A DNA stretch of 35,536 nt from a bacterium. Its GTDB lineage: Bacteria > UBP6 > JAFGXH01. The translations under genes were made by a program, and so were the position numbers. Below, piece by piece: positions 16,758 to 25,738 of this stretch; position 1 is the first letter of the stretch, and every line of letters begins with the position of its first letter. The DNA lies in the NCBI GenBank assembly GCA_027064085.1, contig JAMOQH010000135.1, positions 1 through 35,536 on the forward strand, read 5' to 3'. The notes under the pieces were generated by a model. That model was not told where the DNA came from. It ran no database searches and saw only the letters and a program-made list of their open reading frames with translations.

Positions 16758-17921
16758 ATGATGAAGCTAGATAAAATGATTTTTAAAAGAAACAAGAATT
16801 TAAAAAAAGAGAGAATATTAGAGCCCATAGAGGCTATTAAAAATTTATCACCATATTCACCAACATCAAGTATGGATACAATTAATGAAAGAATTGAACA
16901 AAAACCTTATAAATTAGATTGGAATGAAGCAACTATTCTTCCTTCCCCTAAGGTCCTTGCAGCTATGAATAAATATCTTTCTGGTATGAATCATTTAAAT
17001 TGGTATCCAGAGATTTTAAGTAAAAGTTTAAAAACTAAATTAAGTTCTTATGTCGATTTACCTGAAAAAAATATTATTGTTACTAATGGTTCTGATGATG
17101 CACTTGAGCTTGTAAATAAAGTATTTGTTAATGAAGGAGATAGAGTAATAGTTCCTATTCCAACTTATACTCACTTTTATGTTCACTCTGGTCAAAGAAA
17201 TGCAGAAATAGTTAAAATTGCTTCACCTGATGTTTTTAAAACTAATTTAGAGGGGGTATTAAAAGCGATTACAGATAATACTAAAATTATTTATATAGTC
17301 AATCCTAATAATCCAACTGGAGTTATGTATAATGAACATCAAATCAGAACTATTTTAACTAGGGCACCTCATGCTATTGTTATTGTTGATGAGGCATATT
17401 ATGAATTTGCAGGAATTTCAATGTCTCACTTAATAAAAGAATATGATAATATTGTTGTAACAAGAACATTTTCAAAATCATTTGGTTTAGCGGCTCAAAG
17501 AATTGGTTATATGGTGGCATCTGATATGATAGTTGAGAACTGTATGAAAATTTTCAATCCTAAGTCTGTTAATAGGTTAGGGCAAATAGCTGCAGAAGCT
17601 GCTTTAGATGATATAGACCATTTAAATTCTTATGTTAAATCTGTAACAGAGGCTAAATATATACTTAAAAGATATTTTCTTTCAAGAGGTATTGAATTTA
17701 GAACAACACCAGCGAATTATGTTTTAATTCAGCATACTATGGCAAAAACATTAGTGCAATTACTTCAAGATGAAGGAGTTTATGTGCGTGACAGAACTAG
17801 TCAAATGGATGGTTATATTAGGATGAGTGTTGGCACTATTGAACAAACAGAAGAAGTTATGGAAATTTTTGATAGAGTTTTAGATAAGTTAGAAAAAATA
17901 GAGAGAAATTCTTTTAATTAA
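16758..17921 (+). CDS. hisC: Histidinol-phosphate aminotransferase-like class I/II aminotransferase
   Basis: 'IIVTNGSDDALELVNKVF', 'IYIVNPNNPTGVMY', 'IVDEAYYEFAG', 'VTRTFSKSFGLAAQRIGYMVAS' (PLP Lys region). Confidence 0.82.
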   Translation: MMKLDKMIFKRNKNLKKERILEPIEAIKNLSPYSPTSSMDTINERIEQKPYKLDWNEATILPSPKVLAAMNKYLSGMNHLNWYPEILSKSLKTKLSSYVDLPEKNIIVTNGSDDALELVNKVFVNEGDRVIVPIPTYTHFYVHSGQRNAEIVKIASPDVFKTNLEGVLKAITDNTKIIYIVNPNNPTGVMYNEHQIRTILTRAPHAIVIVDEAYYEFAGISMSHLIKEYDNIVVTRTFSKSFGLAAQRIGYMVASDMIVENCMKIFNPKSVNRLGQIAAEAALDDIDHLNSYVKSVTEAKYILKRYFLSRGIEFRTTPANYVLIQHTMAKTLVQLLQDEGVYVRDRTSQMDGYIRMSVGTIEQTEEVMEIFDRVLDKLEKIERNSFN

Positions 17922-18186
17922 TTTCATATCGGTAAAATCACATACAGAGTTAGTTTTTAAATATTACTATATTTTTATACAACTGCAAATTGAGTTCCTC
18001 ATAAGATAAAATAAAATATATTTATTTAACATACACTATAAGCTTCTTGTTCATTAAAACAAGAATAACTAATTTCTATATAATAAAAATTAAAGAAAAC
18101 TTATAGTTTTTATTTATTTTATTGAAAAAATTTGAAATAATTATTATTAAGTGGTAGATTTCCTATGAACTTTTGATGGAGAAAGT

Positions 18187-19071
18187 ATGAATTACGATTT
18201 TGAACAACTTAAGGGGTTCTTTTTAGAACAAATTCGTTTAGCCGCAACATCTTTACCTGCCCAAACAAGAAAGGGTCTTGAATTGGCAATGGAAAGAGAA
18301 GAAAATGGAAGTGTAGCCGAAAATGTTTTTAAACAACTTATTGAAAATGTAAAAATTGCAGAAGAGAATTCCGTTCCTATTTGCCAAGATACTGGCACTC
18401 ATATACATTATATATATTATCCTGTAGGGATGAGAGAGGCAGATATAGAAAAAGCTGTTTTAGAGGCAACAAAAGAAGCAACGGCCCTTAGTTATTTAAG
18501 GCCTAATGCTGTTGATCCTATTACAGATAAAAATAGTGGAAACAATATTGGTAAGAAGAATCCTCAAATTCATTTTCACCAATGGGATAATGATTATATA
18601 CATGGTAAATTAATGCTTAAAGGTGGTGGAAGTGAAAATGTATCTACTCAATATAAACTTCCTGATACTAAATTACATGCAGGAAGAGATTTGGAAGGTG
18701 TTAGAAAAGTAATTATTGATGCTGTTAGAAATGCTCAAGGAATGGGTTGTGCTCCTGGAGTTCTTGGAGTTGGAATAGGTGGAGATAGAGGAAGTTCATT
18801 TATTACTGCTAAAGAGCAATTATTCCGAAATTTATTTGATGAAAATGAAAATAAAGAATTAGCTGAATTAGAAAAGAAATTATTTGACCAAATTAATACT
18901 TTAGGTATTGGACCAATGGGATTTGGAGGGAATACCACTGTTATGGGAGTAAAGTTAGGTACAGCACATAGATTACCTGCTTCATTTTTTGTTTCAATTG
19001 CTTATATGTGTTGGGCTTACAGAAAAGCTGAAGTTATTATTAAAGCTGATGGTATTGAATATAAAAATTAG
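18187..19071 (+). CDS. Class I fumarate hydratase, alpha subunit
   Basis: 'PICQDTGTHIHYIYYPVG', 'VDPITDKNSGNNIGKKNPQIHFHQW', 'GGGSENVS', 'GMGCAPGVLGVGIGGDRGSS'. Confidence 0.92.
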   Translation: MNYDFEQLKGFFLEQIRLAATSLPAQTRKGLELAMEREENGSVAENVFKQLIENVKIAEENSVPICQDTGTHIHYIYYPVGMREADIEKAVLEATKEATALSYLRPNAVDPITDKNSGNNIGKKNPQIHFHQWDNDYIHGKLMLKGGGSENVSTQYKLPDTKLHAGRDLEGVRKVIIDAVRNAQGMGCAPGVLGVGIGGDRGSSFITAKEQLFRNLFDENENKELAELEKKLFDQINTLGIGPMGFGGNTTVMGVKLGTAHRLPASFFVSIAYMCWAYRKAEVIIKADGIEYKN

Positions 19072-19079
19072 GAGGAAAT

Positions 19080-19667
19080 ATGGCTGAATATAAAATAAAT
19101 TTACCTGTTACTGAGGAAGAAATTAGAAAATTAAAAGTTGGTGATCAAGTTTTATTAAGTGGTGTAATGAGTACAGGAAGAGATGGCGCTCATAAATATA
19201 TTATGAATCATCACCCTGATTTTATAAGACCTTACTTTGAAAATTCTGTTTTATATCATTGTGGACCAGTTGTGGGTAAAAATGAAGACGGCTCTTGGAA
19301 ATTTGTTGCTGCTGGGCCAACAACTTCAATCAGAGAAGAACCTTATGAAGCTCATGTTATTGAGGAGTATAAGCTAAGAGGAGTTATAGGTAAAGGTGGA
19401 ATGCGTGAAAAAACACTTGAAGCATTAAAGAAAAATGGAGCTGTTTATCTTCATGCTGTTGGTGGGGCAGCTGCTGCTCAAGCAAGTGCCGTTAAAGAAG
19501 TTCTTGATGTGTTTCTATTAGAAGAATTAGGTGTTCCTGAAGCATTCTGGATTATCAGAGTAGAAGATTTTCCTGTTGTTGTTACAATGGACAGTCATGG
19601 TAACTCTCTTCATGATGTTATAAGGGAAAAATCAAGTAAAATTGCAGATGAACTGATTGGTGAGTAG
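19080..19667 (+). CDS. Class I fumarate hydratase, beta subunit
   Basis: 'VLLSGVMSTGRDGAHKYIM', 'YHCGPVV', 'AAGPTTSIREEPY', 'GKGGMREKTLEALKKNGAVYLHAVGGAAA', 'VTMDSHGNSLHD'; SD 'ggagg' just before. Confidence 0.93.
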   Translation: MAEYKINLPVTEEEIRKLKVGDQVLLSGVMSTGRDGAHKYIMNHHPDFIRPYFENSVLYHCGPVVGKNEDGSWKFVAAGPTTSIREEPYEAHVIEEYKLRGVIGKGGMREKTLEALKKNGAVYLHAVGGAAAAQASAVKEVLDVFLLEELGVPEAFWIIRVEDFPVVVTMDSHGNSLHDVIREKSSKIADELIGE

Positions 19668-19713
19668 TAGAATATCCAATTCATAAATTTACTTTTAAGA
19701 AAAAAGAATAAAA

Positions 19714-20178
19714 ATGGAGAAAATTAATAATAAAAGTTATCTAATATATGGGGTTAAAGCATCTGGAAAAACTACTTATGCAGAAAAATTATCAGAAAAA
19801 TTATCTTTAGAATTTATAGATTTAGACAAGAAACTTCTTGAAATTTATAACAAAAACACTGTTTTTGAGCTTTATAATTATCTCCAAAATGAATTTAGAG
19901 TTACTGAATATAAACAATTTTATAACTTAGTAAACAATATCACAAAAAACACCGTTCTGTCTGTTGGTGGCTCAACTTTGCTTTATAAAGAGATTAAAAT
20001 AAAAGATATTAAGAAAAAGTTTAAATTTATTTTGATTGATACAGATTTTGAAGAAATTTATAAAAGGATTCAAAAACAGAACACCGTTTATAAAAGATAT
20101 AGCTATAAAGAATTAAAGGAACTTTATGGTAAAAGAATTAAGTTGTTCAGAAGTTGGGCGGATAAAATTATTAAGTAA
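19714..20178 (+). CDS. aroK: Shikimate kinase-like protein
   Basis: P-loop 'YGVKASGKTTYAEKL', 'FIDLDKKL', 'NEFRVTE', 'VLSVGGSTLL'. Some motifs are degenerate. Confidence 0.65.
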   Translation: MEKINNKSYLIYGVKASGKTTYAEKLSEKLSLEFIDLDKKLLEIYNKNTVFELYNYLQNEFRVTEYKQFYNLVNNITKNTVLSVGGSTLLYKEIKIKDIKKKFKFILIDTDFEEIYKRIQKQNTVYKRYSYKELKELYGKRIKLFRSWADKIIK

Positions 20179-20965
20179 ATATAAATATTGCACCGCCAAC
20201 AACTAAATCAATTACTCCTACGGCACTGAGCCCCATAACAACGGCTCTAGTTGTTGAATCTCCAACCGATTTACTACCTTCATTGCTCATTAATCCAGAA
20301 TAAACTCCAATAATAGGAATAAATGCTCCTATTGCAAATGCTTTTAAAACCCCCTGAACAATATCTGACTTTTCAACAAACTGAAAATTTATAAAAACTT
20401 CGTAAGGAACATTAAAAACAAATTTTGCTGTTAAAGCACCAGATATTTCAGCTACTAAAACAGCATAAATCATTAAAATAAATATCATGAAAAATCCAGC
20501 AATAAACCTCGGAACAATTAAATACTGTGTAATATTTGCTCCATTCATTTTTAAGGCATCTATTTGGTCAGTTATTTTCATCGCAGAAACTTCTGCTGAA
20601 ATTGAAGTTGAAACTCGATTTGCAAGCATCATTCCTGTTATAAAAGGGCCAAATTGTCTTACTATTAATTGTAAGTAAGGTCCGCCTACTTCGGTTGCAG
20701 TTCCTGTTATTTTAACACCTTGACTTCCAAATTCTGTTACTAAAATCATGCCTAGTATTCCCATAATAATTGAAATAAAAGGAATAGTTTTGTAACCTAT
20801 AATATACGCTTGCTTTATTGTTTCTTTAAGGCGTATTTTTGATGTAAAAGCAGTTATTATCGTTTTTAACAAAAGTCTTATTATTCCATCGCTATGTTTT
20901 TGAGAATAAACTAATAATCCTCCTAAATATAGTGCAAAATCTTTTAATAATTTAAAAATAAACAT
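20171..20965 (-). CDS. MlaE-family ABC lipid transport permease (paralogue 1)
   Basis: 'LANRVSTSISAEVSAMKITDQIDALKMNGANITQYLIVPRFIAG' matches the MlaE core motif; multiple TM helices. Confidence 0.88.
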   Translation of the reverse strand: MFIFKLLKDFALYLGGLLVYSQKHSDGIIRLLLKTIITAFTSKIRLKETIKQAYIIGYKTIPFISIIMGILGMILVTEFGSQGVKITGTATEVGGPYLQLIVRQFGPFITGMMLANRVSTSISAEVSAMKITDQIDALKMNGANITQYLIVPRFIAGFFMIFILMIYAVLVAEISGALTAKFVFNVPYEVFINFQFVEKSDIVQGVLKAFAIGAFIPIIGVYSGLMSNEGSKSVGDSTTRAVVMGLSAVGVIDLVVGGAIFIFT

Positions 20966-20972
20966 CTAAGCC

Positions 20973-21749
20973 TTATAAATCAAAAATTGATGTTAGAATA
21001 TAGTCAATTAAAAATATTGCAGTTGCTGTAAAAACCACTGATTTATTAACTAAAAAACCTATATCTTTACTGCTTCTTTTTGCATTTAGTCCATAGTAAG
21101 AGCTTACTAATGATATCATAATGCCAAATACAAATGACTTCATTAAACCTGTTGTAAAATCAGATATTTTAATATATGAAAAAAATGAATCCAGAAAAAT
21201 ATGATAATCCATTCCAAGGAGTAATTTTGCTGTAAAAACTCCTGAAAGTATAGTCATAAAATCTGCAATAACCGTTAAAAGTGTAATCATTACAACAATT
21301 GCAATAAATCTTGGAATAATTAAATATGTAATGGGATCAATTGTAAGGATTTTCATGGCATCAAGCTGTTCTGTTACCTTCATAGAGGCAAGTTCGGCTG
21401 TATTGTTTGCTCCGATTCTTCCCGAAAACATTAGTCCTACCATTAAAGGAGCAATTTCTCTGAATCCTGTAAAACCAGCTCCCCAGCCTAGCACTTCTGT
21501 TATATTATATGCTCTTACGTAAAATCCTGTTTGAATTACCATTATTGTTCCAACGAAAACCCCTGTCATAAAAATAATAGGTAAAGATTGAACACCAACA
21601 GAATATAATTCATATATTATTTCTTTGTAACTTGCTTTAAAGAAGTTTTTTATAATATTAAAAAATAATAAAAAAATTCCTCCAACTATAATTGTATATC
21701 GTATAAAAATATTACCGACAAATATAATTGGATTATAAATTATATTCAT
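20973..21749 (-). CDS. MlaE-family ABC lipid transport permease (paralogue 2)
   Basis: 'FSGRIGANNTAELASMKVTEQLDAMKILTIDPITYLIIPRFIA' matches the MlaE core motif; adjacent to paralogue 1 in the same orientation. Confidence 0.9.
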   Translation of the reverse strand: MNIIYNPIIFVGNIFIRYTIIVGGIFLLFFNIIKNFFKASYKEIIYELYSVGVQSLPIIFMTGVFVGTIMVIQTGFYVRAYNITEVLGWGAGFTGFREIAPLMVGLMFSGRIGANNTAELASMKVTEQLDAMKILTIDPITYLIIPRFIAIVVMITLLTVIADFMTILSGVFTAKLLLGMDYHIFLDSFFSYIKISDFTTGLMKSFVFGIMISLVSSYYGLNAKRSSKDIGFLVNKSVVFTATAIFLIDYILTSIFDL

Positions 21750-22108
21750 ATTCTACCATAATCATCTTCTAATCTGATAATATCATCTTCACCAAAATAT
21801 TCACCTGTTTGTATTTCTTTTATAATTAAATCATTTTTACCTATGTTTTTAACTCTATGAATACTTTCTTTTTGAATAAATAATTCATCATTTTTAGATA
21901 GTTTAAGTTTTTTACTATTTAATATAACTTCAGCAATCCCTTGTTCTATTTTCCAAAATTCATCTCTTTTTTCATGTTTTTGTAAAGATATTCTTTTATT
22001 CTGATATATGGTTATGATTTTTTCTTTGTATCTGTCTGTTTCTTTTATAACATCATAATGCCCCCAAGGTTTTTTTATTCTTTTATTGTTATTATGTAAA
22101 TTTTTCAA
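21746..22108 (-). CDS. Stand-alone cupin of mannose-6-phosphate isomerase type II
   Basis: 'KKPWGHYDVIKETDRYKEKIITIYQNKRISLQKHEKRDEFWKIEQGIAEV...IHRVKNIGKNDLIIKEIQTGEYFGEDDIIRLEDDYGR'. Confidence 0.9.
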   Translation of the reverse strand: MKNLHNNNKRIKKPWGHYDVIKETDRYKEKIITIYQNKRISLQKHEKRDEFWKIEQGIAEVILNSKKLKLSKNDELFIQKESIHRVKNIGKNDLIIKEIQTGEYFGEDDIIRLEDDYGRI

Positions 22109-22175
22109 TTTTATCTCAAAAAAAATGATTATAGTATGAGTTAAAGCTTAAAATCAAGATTAAATTAGTTTGGTC

Positions 22176-22204
22176 TTGTTTTTTTTTTATATTCAGCTTA
22201 TAAT
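22176..22204 (+). promoter_or_regulatory. Putative promoter for the kelch lipoprotein gene
   Basis: TTGTTT (22176-22181), 17-bp spacer, TATAAT (22199-22204). Confidence 0.4.
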
Positions 22205-22272
22205 ATGTAGTTGGTGTCGTTTTGGAGTTTTTAAATGTTATTTATTTTTAGAAGCTTAATTAAAGAGGCTTT

Positions 22273-23802
22273 ATGAAACAAATATATATGAAAATAAATA
22301 TTTTGGTATTACTGATATTCAGTATATCGTTTTATTCTTGTTCTGCTGATGGAGCAAGTCTTGCTGATAAAAGCTGTAAAGCTTCGTGTGAGTACTGGGA
22401 ATATTGTAATTTGGATACAGCTAAATGTGAACTAAATACAGAGGCGGAGTTTTGTAACAGAAACGATGATTGTTCTGATGATAACATTTGTAATACTGGA
22501 AATCATACCTGTGAAGTAAAGTTAAGTAACTGTAAAGATGGATGCTATGAATGGGAAAATTGTGTTGAAGGAATTTGTCAGTTAAAACCTGGTGCATGCT
22601 ATTGGGATGCAGATTGCGGTGATGGTAAATATTGTGATATTGATACAAATAAATGTTTAATGAGAGATACTTTGTGTGATTTGAAGTGTGAAACATGGGA
22701 AAGCTGTACTATTAATGACTTAAGTCAAGAGGAATGTGTTCCTTATTTTGGATTTAAATGGAATAAATTAAATTTAACAGATAATGATTCTATAAAGGCT
22801 ATTTACGGAATAGATACTTTGGCTTATGATTCCGAAAATAATACTATGGTTAATTATTTATCCTTACAGGAAGATTTGATTCCAGAAAGACAACTTGTTC
22901 TTGGAACGTTGAATCTTGATTCGGGCACACAGGAAGAAGTAGCATTATTTGATGAAGGTGGAATAACCGTTGAGCCATTTTGCAATGAGTTTAGTAAAAA
23001 TTGTGAATTTATATTCTATGATAAAGAAAATAAAAATTTTGTACTACTATCTTTGAATTCATCATCTGTAATTTATTTTAATTATCATAATGTATTTAAG
23101 AGCTCATTTGTTTTTACAGATATTCCGGTATTTTTAGAAAATGTATCAACTGTATTTTCTAAAAACAGTAAAAAGTTTTTTGTTTATAGCAATGAAAACG
23201 AAAGAGAGAGTGATAAGAGCCAATTATATGAATTTTCAATAACTGATATGAGCTGGAGAGAAGTTGCTGATGATTTACCAAATGTTTCTGACAACTGTCT
23301 TGTAGAACACAATAATGTTGTTTACAGTTTTGGAGGTATTATAAGTTATAATAGTAATAAAATACATAATCATATTTCCAAATACTATGAAATTTCAACA
23401 GAAACTGAAGATTTTACTTCTTTTGATATGCCTTCTGAATTTAATGAGCGAGCCAATATCAGTTGTGCTTATGATTCTAAAAGAAATTTAATATTTTTAT
23501 ATGGTGGAAGTAATATAATTAATGAATACAATGAATTGGATAATAAATACTATAGTGATTTATGGAGTTTCAATCCTTTAACAAAAGAGTGGAAAATGAT
23601 TTCTGAAATTACCAATCAGGGTACTTTTCTTCCTCCTGATGAAATGGGTAACAGAGTTTTTAACGGTAATATTGAATATCCTAACTTTGGTAAAAATAAA
23701 TCAAGAATGATTTATGATGAAGTTAATGATAGATTACTTTTATTAGGAGAAATACCGCCCTCAAAAGGTGTTCAGTTGTATACGATTAATCTATCTAAAT
23801 AG
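22273..23802 (+). CDS. Lipoprotein with Cys-rich modules and kelch/beta-propeller domain
   Basis: Lipobox 'FSISFYSC|SADG'; 'CNRNDDCSDDNICNTGNHTC', 'CYWDADCGDGKYCDIDTNKC'; kelch-like 'NNVVYSFGGIISYNS', 'RNLIFLYGGSNI...YYSDLWSFNPLTKEWKMIS'. Confidence 0.78.
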   Translation: MKQIYMKINILVLLIFSISFYSCSADGASLADKSCKASCEYWEYCNLDTAKCELNTEAEFCNRNDDCSDDNICNTGNHTCEVKLSNCKDGCYEWENCVEGICQLKPGACYWDADCGDGKYCDIDTNKCLMRDTLCDLKCETWESCTINDLSQEECVPYFGFKWNKLNLTDNDSIKAIYGIDTLAYDSENNTMVNYLSLQEDLIPERQLVLGTLNLDSGTQEEVALFDEGGITVEPFCNEFSKNCEFIFYDKENKNFVLLSLNSSSVIYFNYHNVFKSSFVFTDIPVFLENVSTVFSKNSKKFFVYSNENERESDKSQLYEFSITDMSWREVADDLPNVSDNCLVEHNNVVYSFGGIISYNSNKIHNHISKYYEISTETEDFTSFDMPSEFNERANISCAYDSKRNLIFLYGGSNIINEYNELDNKYYSDLWSFNPLTKEWKMISEITNQGTFLPPDEMGNRVFNGNIEYPNFGKNKSRMIYDEVNDRLLLLGEIPPSKGVQLYTINLSK

Positions 23803-23808
23803 GAAAAT

Positions 23809-24969
23809 ATGGGGATAATAGTTCAAAAGTATGGTGGAACTTCTGTTTCTAGCATAGATAAAATAAGAAAAATTGCAGAAAATATTTATAAAACAAAAAA
23901 GAAGGGGCATGAAGTAGTGGTAGTAGTGTCAGCAATGGGAAATACAACAAATGAGCTTTTGGATATGGCATCAAGAATTACTGATACTCCTGATAGAAGA
24001 GAACTTGATATGTTGCTTACAACAGGTGAAAGGCAAACTATTTCATTATTGAGTATTGCTTTAAAGAATTTAGGTCAAGATGCAATTTCTTTAACGGGGT
24101 CACAAAGTGGTATAATTACAAATACTGTTCATAATAAGGCAAAAATACTTGAAGTAAGGCCCTACAGGATAGAAGATGCAATAAACGAAAGTAAAGTTGT
24201 AATTGTTGCGGGTTTTCAAGGTGTTTCTTACTTAAAAGAAATAACTACTTTAGGGCGTGGGGGTAGTGATACTACAGCACTTGCCTTAACTGCTGCTTTA
24301 AATGCACTTTACTGTGAAATATATTCTGATGTTGATGGAGTATTTTCAGCAAATCCCAAAGTGGTAAAATTACCCCAAAAATTAGATGAAATTTCTTATA
24401 ATCAAATGCTTGCAATGAGTGAAAATGGAGCAAAAGTTTTAGCAGCTGATGCAGTTAGGTTTGCAAAACATTATAAAATTAAACTTTATTCAAAAAATGC
24501 CTTTAAATCAGGAGAAGGTACTTTTATAACAGACGAGGCAATAATGAAAACAATAGTAGCAGTAACTTCAGAAGATAATTTAATTATCTTAACCATGAAA
24601 AAAACTAATTTAGAGAGGCTTTTGATATGGCTTATGGAAGCAGATATTTTTTATAAAGAAGTTTGGCAAAACAATGATGAAATTACTTTTATTTTCGATA
24701 AAACTGATATACAAGATGAAAATTACTTTTTAGGATGGCTTGATAGGTGTGAAGTTGAATATTTTTCAGATAGAGGAAAGGTTTCGTTAATTGGTAATAA
24801 ACTTTACGAAGACCCAATGCTTCTTATTGAGGCAAATAATATACTTGATAAATATAAAATAAAGACTTATGGTTTTAACTTAAGAGATTTAACCGCTAGT
24901 TTTATTGTTGATAAAGATAAGGTTAAAGAACTAGTTAATTTATTTCATAAAGAATTTATTGATAAATAA
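23809..24969 (+). CDS. lysC: Aspartate kinase
   Basis: '[16 protein letters not shown]', '[15 protein letters not shown]', '[15 protein letters not shown]', '[19 protein letters not shown]', '[16 protein letters not shown]'. Confidence 0.95.
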   Translation: MGIIVQKYGGTSVSSIDKIRKIAENIYKTKKKGHEVVVVVSAMGNTTNELLDMASRITDTPDRRELDMLLTTGERQTISLLSIALKNLGQDAISLTGSQSGIITNTVHNKAKILEVRPYRIEDAINESKVVIVAGFQGVSYLKEITTLGRGGSDTTALALTAALNALYCEIYSDVDGVFSANPKVVKLPQKLDEISYNQMLAMSENGAKVLAADAVRFAKHYKIKLYSKNAFKSGEGTFITDEAIMKTIVAVTSEDNLIILTMKKTNLERLLIWLMEADIFYKEVWQNNDEITFIFDKTDIQDENYFLGWLDRCEVEYFSDRGKVSLIGNKLYEDPMLLIEANNILDKYKIKTYGFNLRDLTASFIVDKDKVKELVNLFHKEFIDK

Positions 24970-25143
24970 TATGGCCACTTCAACCACATAAATGTGTTTT
25001 CCGTGGATTTTTGAGCTTGTAATCTCAAAAATAATTTTAAATATTGAAAAATAAAAGATCGTGTATATATTAATAATTGTAGGAATATTATTTTATATCC
25101 ATGAATACAGGTTTAAAACTTGTTTTATTGTAACGGAGGGAAA

Positions 25144-25578
25144 ATGGAAAAAATAAAAGTGGCTTGTCCAGCTTGTGGTGCGTTGAATATGGTTGCAAAT
25201 ACTAGTAATTTAGCTAAAGCTAATTGTGGAAAATGTCAACATGACTTGCTTGATAATAGTCCTGTAATTTTAAATGCAAAAAATTATGATAAATTTACAG
25301 TAAAGAGTGATTTGCCTATAGTTGTTGATTTTTGGGCAGAATGGTGTGCTCCATGTAGAATGATGGCTCCTAATTTTAAAGAAGCAAGTAAATCTTTTGT
25401 AATGAAAGCGAAATTTGGCAAACTAGATACAGAGGCAAATCCTAATATTGCAGGGCGTTATGGTATTAGGGGAATACCAACTATGATAGTTTTTAAGCAT
25501 GGTAAAGAATTAGGAAGAATTTCAGGTGCTTTACCTACTAATCAGATAATTTCATGGCTTAATGATGTTATTAAATAA
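25144..25578 (+). CDS. Thioredoxin 2-like protein with N-terminal zinc ribbon
   Basis: 'CPACGALNMV...CGKCQHDLL' zinc ribbon, 'VVDFWAEWCAPCRMMAPNF', 'GIRGIPTMIVFKHGK'; SD 'cggaggg' before ATG 25144. Confidence 0.92.
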   Translation: MEKIKVACPACGALNMVANTSNLAKANCGKCQHDLLDNSPVILNAKNYDKFTVKSDLPIVVDFWAEWCAPCRMMAPNFKEASKSFVMKAKFGKLDTEANPNIAGRYGIRGIPTMIVFKHGKELGRISGALPTNQIISWLNDVIK

Positions 25579-25738
25579 AAAAGTTAATGTTAAATAAATA
25601 ATTTACATATTTACATAAAGTTTTCTTAAGGATATAATTAAAAAATCTAATTTGCAAAAAACATACAAATAAATTATAATACAAAACATTGTGTCAATAA
25701 ACAATGTATTAAAGATTTTTAACTTTTGAGGGGTTTAT

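Noticed and set aside
22156-22190. CAAGA...TCTTG followed by T-run as a terminator
   Set aside because: Lies between divergent genes with no upstream plus-strand transcript to terminate; short 5-bp stem; the T-run fits better as promoter spacer.
22421-22696. 91-aa antisense ORF rich in His/Tyr
   Set aside because: Antisense shadow of the Cys-rich segment of the 22273-23802 lipoprotein.
25686-25711. ACATTGT/ACAATGT inverted repeat upstream of the amidohydrolase lipoprotein
   Set aside because: Short AT-rich arms with an 8-nt gap; compatible with chance at this base composition.
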